From: Mucinivorans sp036654415
GTDB taxonomy: Bacteria; Bacteroidota; Bacteroidia; Bacteroidales; Rikenellaceae
Length of the DNA stretch: 35,849 bases
Reading direction: 5' to 3'
NCBI GenBank assembly: GCA_036654415.1
Contig: JAVVSB010000018.1
Coordinates: 1 to 35,849, forward strand
Shown here piece by piece: positions 31,196 to 35,849 of the stretch. The position numbers and the translations under genes are program-made. The stretch's first letter is position 1. Every line of letters begins with the position of its first letter. The notes beneath the pieces are model-generated. The model worked only from the letters and a program-made list of their open reading frames with translations, was not told where the DNA came from and ran no database searches.

Positions 31196-32370
31196 AGCCC
31201 CTCAGCAGGTTTTATACGTCGTGAGATGGTAAGCAGAGCAAGACTTAGTGGTGCAAACCAATCATGAACCATATAGCCCATCATTACCTTACGTAGCCCC
31301 ATCCTTTTTGAAAACAGTCTACCTCCCATCCACACCACTAACTCACGCAAGAGCCATAGCCCCGTGGCCGTGCAGAGAAATGTGATTGGGAACCCATAGT
31401 TTATAGACAAAAACAGCGCCACAACTCCTAAAGAGAGTAGGGCTAGCCATGTGATATGGAAAACTGCTCGACAGGTAAGTTCCGCGGCCTGTCCCCGTTT
31501 TATTGCTGTTGGATAGTAGCGAAAAGAGTAACTTGTAAAGCGTTGCAGTCGCCACCACCACAAAAGCCCACCCCACGCATTTTGTTCCACGGTGGCCTTG
31601 GGGCTGAAGATAACGGTAGTGTTGGTAGGTGTGGACACTTTTTGAATAAACAGGTCATCTTCGCCCAAGGCCAAACGCAGGTGTGTGTAGCCATTGCTTT
31701 TAAAGAAGATGTGTTTTGTATATCCTATGTTATATAGTGTACCTCGATAGCTTTTACCACGTGTTGCCGCGCGCAGGTAGCGCATAGTGTGGCTTAAAGA
31801 GCTCCCTCGAATTAACTGATTGGCTAGCCCCTTGCACTGTGCCACCGTGCTCACTCCGATAACTATCTCACGCCCCACAAAACCGCGTGCCATGCTCCAG
31901 GCCCAGTGTGGTGAGCGTGGGGCGGTGTCCAAGTCTGTAAAGATGAGGTTTTCGTAAGTGGCGGCCTTGATACCCACCACCAGTGGAATCTTACGCGAAT
32001 GTTTAAATCTTATATCTGGTTTTATGCAGGTGTATTTTAGGTTTGGGTATTGCGCTGCCAAGGTGATAAGGGCAGCCGTTATGTCATCTCCGCCGCAGTC
32101 GTTCACCACCACCACCTCAAATTGAGGGTGGTCTTGAACCATCAGTTGGGGCAGGTTTTCAACCAGAAGGTCGATGTTATCCTCCACAATTACGATGATT
32201 GAAACTGCTGGTACCTCTTGCCCAGCCTCCAAACGTTTGGGGTGGCGGTATTGAGCAGCCTTGACCATCGAAAGGTGGTAGCACATCTGAAATATAAAAA
32301 GCACAACAAAAACAATCCCCAAAATTATCTGGTAAATTGGAACTACAGCAAAAAAGTCATTTAACACCAC
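31186..32370 (-). CDS. Membrane-bound family 2 glycosyltransferase
   Basis: A 394-residue protein with an N-terminal membrane span (about 10-32), a GT-A fold catalytic domain (VPAVSIIVIVEDNIDLL, FEVVVVNDCGGDDI, metal-binding FTDLDTA, acceptor-side LGEDDLFI, and WWWRLQRF in place of QxxRW), and two or three C-terminal spans. It resembles processive or lipid-linked GT2 enzymes. Donor and acceptor are unknown. It is the first gene of a two-gene unit with the ECF sigma factor. Confidence 0.88.
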   Translation of the reverse strand: MVLNDFFAVVPIYQIILGIVFVVLFIFQMCYHLSMVKAAQYRHPKRLEAGQEVPAVSIIVIVEDNIDLLVENLPQLMVQDHPQFEVVVVNDCGGDDITAALITLAAQYPNLKYTCIKPDIRFKHSRKIPLVVGIKAATYENLIFTDLDTAPRSPHWAWSMARGFVGREIVIGVSTVAQCKGLANQLIRGSSLSHTMRYLRAATRGKSYRGTLYNIGYTKHIFFKSNGYTHLRLALGEDDLFIQKVSTPTNTTVIFSPKATVEQNAWGGLLWWWRLQRFTSYSFRYYPTAIKRGQAAELTCRAVFHITWLALLSLGVVALFLSINYGFPITFLCTATGLWLLRELVVWMGGRLFSKRMGLRKVMMGYMVHDWFAPLSLALLTISRRIKPAEGLWK

Positions 32371-32395
32371 GTTGCAACGGATAAATATTAATTTA

Positions 32396-32403
32396 CAAAA
32401 TTA
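32396..32403 (-). promoter_or_regulatory. Candidate -7 element of the GT2-sigma unit
   Basis: Reads TAATTTTG on the minus strand, 25 bp before the GT2 start. No convincing -33 element; the region is AT-rich. Confidence 0.4.
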
Positions 32404-32416
32404 CAAAAAAAATCGT

Positions 32417-32424
32417 TACTTTTG
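32417..32424 (+). promoter_or_regulatory. -7 promoter element of tgt
   Basis: TACTTTTG, 33 bp before the tgt ATG. It is back to back with the GT2 candidate box, 13 bp apart. Confidence 0.65.
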
Positions 32425-32457
32425 CGCCTCTACCCCGAAAACAGCAATAAAAAACAG

Positions 32458-33588
32458 ATGCAATTTACTCTCGAGCAAACCGATACTCTTAGCCATGCGC
32501 GTGCGGCCACCATGACCACCGACCATGGACAGATTCAGACTCCCATTTTCATGCCCGTGGGTACAGTGGGTTCGGTTAAAGGGGTTTTGCATCGCGATTT
32601 GGAGCAGCAGGTGCGTGCTCAAATTATTCTGGGTAACACCTATCACCTCTACCTTCGCCCTGGTCTCGAGGTGCTTCGCGAGGCTGGTGGCCTACATCGT
32701 TTTAGCTCGTGGGACCATCCCATCCTCACCGATAGCGGTGGTTTCCAAGTTTTTTCGCTGGCCTCGCAACGTAAACTTACCGAGCAGGGGTGCCATTTTA
32801 GTTCGCACATTGATGGCAGTAAGCACCTTTTTACCCCCGAGAGCGTAATTGACACTCAGCGTATTATAGGAGCCGACATCATAATGGCCTTTGACGAGTG
32901 CCCTCCAGGCACAGCCTCACGTGATTATGCAGCCCAATCTTGGGAGCGAACCTCGCGTTGGTTGGAACGTTGTTTTGAGCAATACTCGCGTACCGAGTCC
33001 CCTTACGGCCATCATCAATCGCTCTTTCCCATTGTACAGGGGTGTACTTATGCCGATTTGAGGGCTCGTTCGGCCGAGTTTGTACAGCAGTTTGGAGCAC
33101 AGGGTTACGCTATTGGTGGTTTGGCTGTTGGTGAGCCGGCTCCTGTAATGTACGAGATGATAGAGGTTTGTAACGCCATTTTACCAAAAGACAGGCCTCG
33201 CTACTTAATGGGTGTGGGCACGCCAATCAATATTCTAGAGGCCATCGAGCGTGGGGTTGATATGTTTGACTGTGTGATGCCCACGCGCAATGGACGTAAT
33301 GGGATGCTCTTTACTTCGGAGGGTATCATCAATATTCGCAATCAGAAGTGGCAGCATGACTTCTCTCCCATCGACCCAAATGGAACTGCCTATGTTGACA
33401 CAGTCTACTCCAAGGGATATTTGCGTCATCTAAATATTGCGGGTGAGATGTTGGCCGCTCAGATTGCCTCCATCCACAACTTGGCTTTCTATCTGTGGTT
33501 AGTTGAGCAGGCTCGCTTACATATATTGGCAGGCGACTTTAAGTCGTGGAAGGATGTGATGGTCGAAAAATTAGGACGCAGATTATGA
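32458..33588 (+). CDS. tgt: tRNA-guanine transglycosylase
   Basis: Exchanges guanine 34 for preQ1 in tRNAs with GUN anticodons, on the way to queuosine. The 376-residue product shows TPIFMPVGTVGSVKG, ILGNTYHLYLRPGLEVL, the catalytic-Asp segment ILTDSGGFQVFSLA, GGLAVGEP, and the second catalytic Asp in VDMFDCVMPTRNGRNG. The C-terminal zinc-site region (SKGYLRHLNIAGEMLAAQIASIHNL) lacks an obvious Cys cluster, having drifted from the usual C-x-C-x2-C pattern. The start was chosen at MQFTLEQTD since the upstream frame includes the promoter. It overlaps the next gene as ATGA. Confidence 0.95.
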   Translation: MQFTLEQTDTLSHARAATMTTDHGQIQTPIFMPVGTVGSVKGVLHRDLEQQVRAQIILGNTYHLYLRPGLEVLREAGGLHRFSSWDHPILTDSGGFQVFSLASQRKLTEQGCHFSSHIDGSKHLFTPESVIDTQRIIGADIIMAFDECPPGTASRDYAAQSWERTSRWLERCFEQYSRTESPYGHHQSLFPIVQGCTYADLRARSAEFVQQFGAQGYAIGGLAVGEPAPVMYEMIEVCNAILPKDRPRYLMGVGTPINILEAIERGVDMFDCVMPTRNGRNGMLFTSEGIINIRNQKWQHDFSPIDPNGTAYVDTVYSKGYLRHLNIAGEMLAAQIASIHNLAFYLWLVEQARLHILAGDFKSWKDVMVEKLGRRL

Positions 33589-34703
33589 AAAATATTTTCA
33601 AAAGCCTGCGGTTGCTTATTATCGACCGCTATATAATACGTCGTTTTTTGGGGACCTATCTTTTTGCCATAGCCATGATTATTGTGATTATGGTGATTTT
33701 TGATGCTGCCGAAAAGATAGATGATTTTTTAGGTAGTCATGCCCCCATTTGGGATATTGCCACTGGTTACTATCTCAATTTTATCCCCTATTTCATCAAC
33801 CAGTTCAGTGGGCTCTTCACCTTTATTGCCGTTATATTCTTCACCAGCAAGATGGCCTATGATACTGAGATTATTGCCATCCTAAGTAGTGGAGTTAGTT
33901 TTCGACGGTTGTTATGGCCCTATTTTGTGGCTGCCTTGGCCATCACTTCGCTCTCTTTGACGCTCAATCTCTATCTTATTCCTAAGGCTAACCAGGGGCG
34001 TATAGCCTTTGAGGAGCAGTATATGCGCAAAAAAGGGGCCTATAATAGCGACAGTTATGAGCCATACATCTACCGCCAGGTGGGGCCCAACACCATTGTC
34101 TTTTTGCGTTATTTCAATCGCGAGAGTATGACGGCCAACTATTTTGTCTTGGAGAGTTATGATGGTGGCAAGATAGTGAGTTCCCTTGAGGCTCAAGATG
34201 CCAAATTCAGCCCCGAGACAGGTCGTTGGACGGCTCCTAAATATTTGCATCGCTATTTCGAGGGCGAGAACGAACGCTTTATTAAAAGCGAAATCCCCAT
34301 GGACACCATCATCAACCTCACTGCCCAAGAGCTCTCGCGCGAGGATGAGTTGATTCAGACCATGAACTCTTTTGAGCTGAGTCGCTTTATTGACCAGCAG
34401 CGGGCCAAGGGGTCTGATATGGTAGCCCTATTCGAGGTCGAGAATTACGGTCGTTATGCCTATCCTATTTCCACTTTTATACTCACCTTGATTGGGGTTT
34501 CGCTCTCCTCACGCAAGGTGCGTGGTGGCACAGGGCTCCATATTGGTGTGGGCATTGCCCTCTGTTTCTCTTATATTGTCTTGATGCGTTTTGCTGGCGA
34601 GTTTGCCAAGAGCGGAATGTTGCCCGCTTGGCTGGCCATCTGGTCGCCCAATATTCTCTATACCTGCATTGGTATATATTTATATATCAAGGCTCCCAAG
34701 TAG
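33585..34703 (+). CDS. LptF/LptG-family lipopolysaccharide export permease
   Basis: Inner-membrane permease of the Lpt machine that moves LPS to the outer membrane. The 372-residue product has the family layout: three N-terminal spans starting IDRYIIRRFLGTYLFAIAMIIVIM, a conserved FINQFSGLFTFIAVIFFTSKMAYDTEIIAILSSGVSFRRLL coupling helix, a periplasmic beta-jellyroll (about 150-260), and three C-terminal spans. F and G cannot be told apart by eye. It overlaps tgt by 4 bp and is translationally coupled. Confidence 0.9.
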   Translation: MKNIFKSLRLLIIDRYIIRRFLGTYLFAIAMIIVIMVIFDAAEKIDDFLGSHAPIWDIATGYYLNFIPYFINQFSGLFTFIAVIFFTSKMAYDTEIIAILSSGVSFRRLLWPYFVAALAITSLSLTLNLYLIPKANQGRIAFEEQYMRKKGAYNSDSYEPYIYRQVGPNTIVFLRYFNRESMTANYFVLESYDGGKIVSSLEAQDAKFSPETGRWTAPKYLHRYFEGENERFIKSEIPMDTIINLTAQELSREDELIQTMNSFELSRFIDQQRAKGSDMVALFEVENYGRYAYPISTFILTLIGVSLSSRKVRGGTGLHIGVGIALCFSYIVLMRFAGEFAKSGMLPAWLAIWSPNILYTCIGIYLYIKAPK

Positions 34704-34707
34704 CCTC

Positions 34708-35661
34708 CTAGAAATTATTAATGCGTACATTGGCATGCATTCCACCTCCTAGGCGGCTTGTTATGTCGATTTGACCACCTATGGTGCTCACGCGTGAAAA
34801 GATGTTCGAGAGTCCCATGCCCTCAGTCTGTTGGCTCATGTCGAAACCATGGCCATTGTCGGCATATTCCACTATCATTGTACCTTGTGTGTTGGAGATA
34901 TTGAGTGTTATGTGGCTTGCTGCTGAGTGACGCATGGTATTGTTTATAAGTTCACTCACCACACGAAAGATGACAATCTCGTGTTCTGCATTAAATCTTT
35001 TATCTGTAATGTTGTGTTTGAAATCAATAGTGATGTTGGAGACAGTCTCTAGGCTTCTGATATGTTTGGTTATGGCACGTGCTAGCCCAAAGTTGTTGAG
35101 TATATGTGGGCTTAGTAGGTTCGACAAATTACGCACCGAGCGCAGCGAAATGTCGATGACATTTTCGGCTGTGAGCAATATTTCGCGTTGTTGGGCATCA
35201 CACTCATAGCTTGACAGGGCCGAAATAGACATCTTGGCAGTCGAGAGCAGTGGCCCCAGCCCATCGTGTAGCTCTTTGGATAGTTTTTGACGTTGTTGCT
35301 CTTCGGCTTGAATCACCGCTGTTAGAATACGTTTTTCGTTTGTGCGCCTCTGTTGCTCACGTAGGGTGATGTAGCTGAGTGCTTTTTTAATCATAAACAC
35401 GCCTATAGCCATGCAGAGCGAGGTGGCCACTGAGAGCCAACTATCGATATATGGTGGTAGATTAAGCTCCAAACCAAGGCTATACTTAATATTAAGGGCA
35501 TCGACAAACCGCTCTATGCTTTGCAGACTCATCAGCAATAGGGCAATTATAAATAGTATCCATGAGGAGTTGTATTTGGTGACACGCACCAGCCCCAGAG
35601 CCACACCCATGGCCGTAATTTGAATGCCGATGGCAATAAAAAGTAGAATGATGAGTACCAT
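34708..35661 (-). CDS. NarX/LiaS-type sensor histidine kinase
   Basis: A 317-residue membrane kinase of the HisKA_3 type. There are about three N-terminal spans (MVLIILLFIAIGIQITAMG and two more up to about 115), a coiled-coil-like linker, the phospho-acceptor box KELHDGLGPLLSTAKMS, the N box ELINNTMRH, and DNGHGFD with GMGLSNI. The ORF can be extended 28 codons upstream, but the promoter at 35682-35689 lies in that extension, so ATG 35661 was chosen. The partner would be a LuxR-type regulator, which is not in the window. Confidence 0.9.
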   Translation of the reverse strand: MVLIILLFIAIGIQITAMGVALGLVRVTKYNSSWILFIIALLLMSLQSIERFVDALNIKYSLGLELNLPPYIDSWLSVATSLCMAIGVFMIKKALSYITLREQQRRTNEKRILTAVIQAEEQQRQKLSKELHDGLGPLLSTAKMSISALSSYECDAQQREILLTAENVIDISLRSVRNLSNLLSPHILNNFGLARAITKHIRSLETVSNITIDFKHNITDKRFNAEHEIVIFRVVSELINNTMRHSAASHITLNISNTQGTMIVEYADNGHGFDMSQQTEGMGLSNIFSRVSTIGGQIDITSRLGGGMHANVRINNF

Positions 35662-35681
35662 GATTGAATCTAAAAATATTT

Positions 35682-35689
35682 CAAAGGTA
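35682..35689 (-). promoter_or_regulatory. -7 promoter element of the sensor kinase gene
   Basis: Reads TACCTTTG on the minus strand, 20 bp before the start codon. No clear -33 element. The divergent lspA promoter begins about 40 bp away. Confidence 0.6.
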
Positions 35690-35730
35690 CAAAAAAAGTT
35701 CTTATGGGGCCGTAGGATAGAAAAAATGGC

Positions 35731-35738
35731 TATCTTTG
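35731..35738 (+). promoter_or_regulatory. -7 promoter element of lspA
   Basis: TATCTTTG, 19 bp before the ATG at 35758. Confidence 0.65.
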
Positions 35739-35757
35739 TGACCAAATTGTCTCTTTT

Positions 35758-35849
35758 ATGAAATTAAAAATCAAGCCCATACAACTCTGTCTGCTCGCTG
35801 TTTTGTTACTCTTGCTTGACCAAGTGGTTAAAATAGTAGTCAAAACCAA
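35758..35849 (+). CDS. lspA: Lipoprotein signal peptidase (LspA), N-terminal part only
   Basis: About 30 codons are visible before the window ends. They encode a short basic start, one hydrophobic span and LLLLDQVVKIVVKT, matching the conserved LDQ..K....... segment at the end of the first LspA span. It would cleave prolipoproteins after diacylation. Assignment rests on this fragment and is supported by the -7 box just upstream; the catalytic aspartates lie beyond the window. Confidence 0.75.
   Translation, partial: MKLKIKPIQLCLLAVLLLLLDQVVKIVVKT

Overview
The window reads as chromosomal DNA from a member of the Bacteroidetes, most likely Bacteroidales. The main evidence is the promoter signature: at least fifteen TAnnTTTG boxes (the Bacteroidetes -7 element) sit just upstream of genes, several with a TTG/TTTG about 19-21 nt further up. 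Gene content agrees: a DUF3276 PUR-like protein, a secreted GH84 hexosaminidase, pyruvate:ferredoxin oxidoreductase, an Ig-like lipoprotein with an SPTGGPRD start, a PorT-like barrel, and AT-rich leaders with little Shine-Dalgarno signal. PFOR and the absence of any respiratory genes fit an anaerobe. I cannot name a genus.

Layout. 1-3.5 kb: the end of a sensor kinase, then cmk and a LysE-type exporter leftward, and lnt rightward from a back-to-back promoter. 3.6-6.4 kb: a DUF3276 protein leftward; a ComA-like phosphosulfolactate synthase, a YqaA membrane protein and aroE rightward. 6.4-10 kb: an intergenic repeat, a GH84 enzyme and the c-di-AMP synthase cdaA. 10-11.8 kb: an AT-rich two-gene restriction-modification island (Dam-like methylase plus a PD-(D/E)XK-type protein). 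11.8-17.8 kb: PFOR, sufE-sufT, tsaC, rsmG, rpmH. 17.9-25.3 kb: a leftward block with two apparent operons, sugar kinase/CBM9/dprA/secreted protein and permease/lipoprotein/acyltransferase. 25.3-26.5 kb: thioesterase, a second copy of the repeat, rnhA. 26.5-30.7 kb: Ig-like lipoprotein, barrel, rbfA, yccF, LMW phosphatase. 30.6-32.4 kb: ECF sigma factor and GT2 leftward. 32.4-35.8 kb: tgt, LptF/G-type permease, a second sensor kinase, and the start of lspA.

Most genes are ordinary housekeeping. The strongest unusual signal is a word-level one. By eye I find one GATC (13654) and only two CCGG (21080, 33136) in 35.8 kb, where about 140 of each would be expected with equal base use; the other palindromic tetramers I looked for are present. 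The near-absence of GATC fits long exposure to GATC restriction, and the Dam-family methylase with its neighbour is the natural candidate. The near-absence of CCGG points to another system outside the window.

A second non-genic signal is a roughly 170-bp repeat with inverted-repeat structure, present twice (6418-6585 and 25801-25970). Its terminal motif also occurs alone at two further gene ends. I saw no tRNA, rRNA, CRISPR array or transposase gene.
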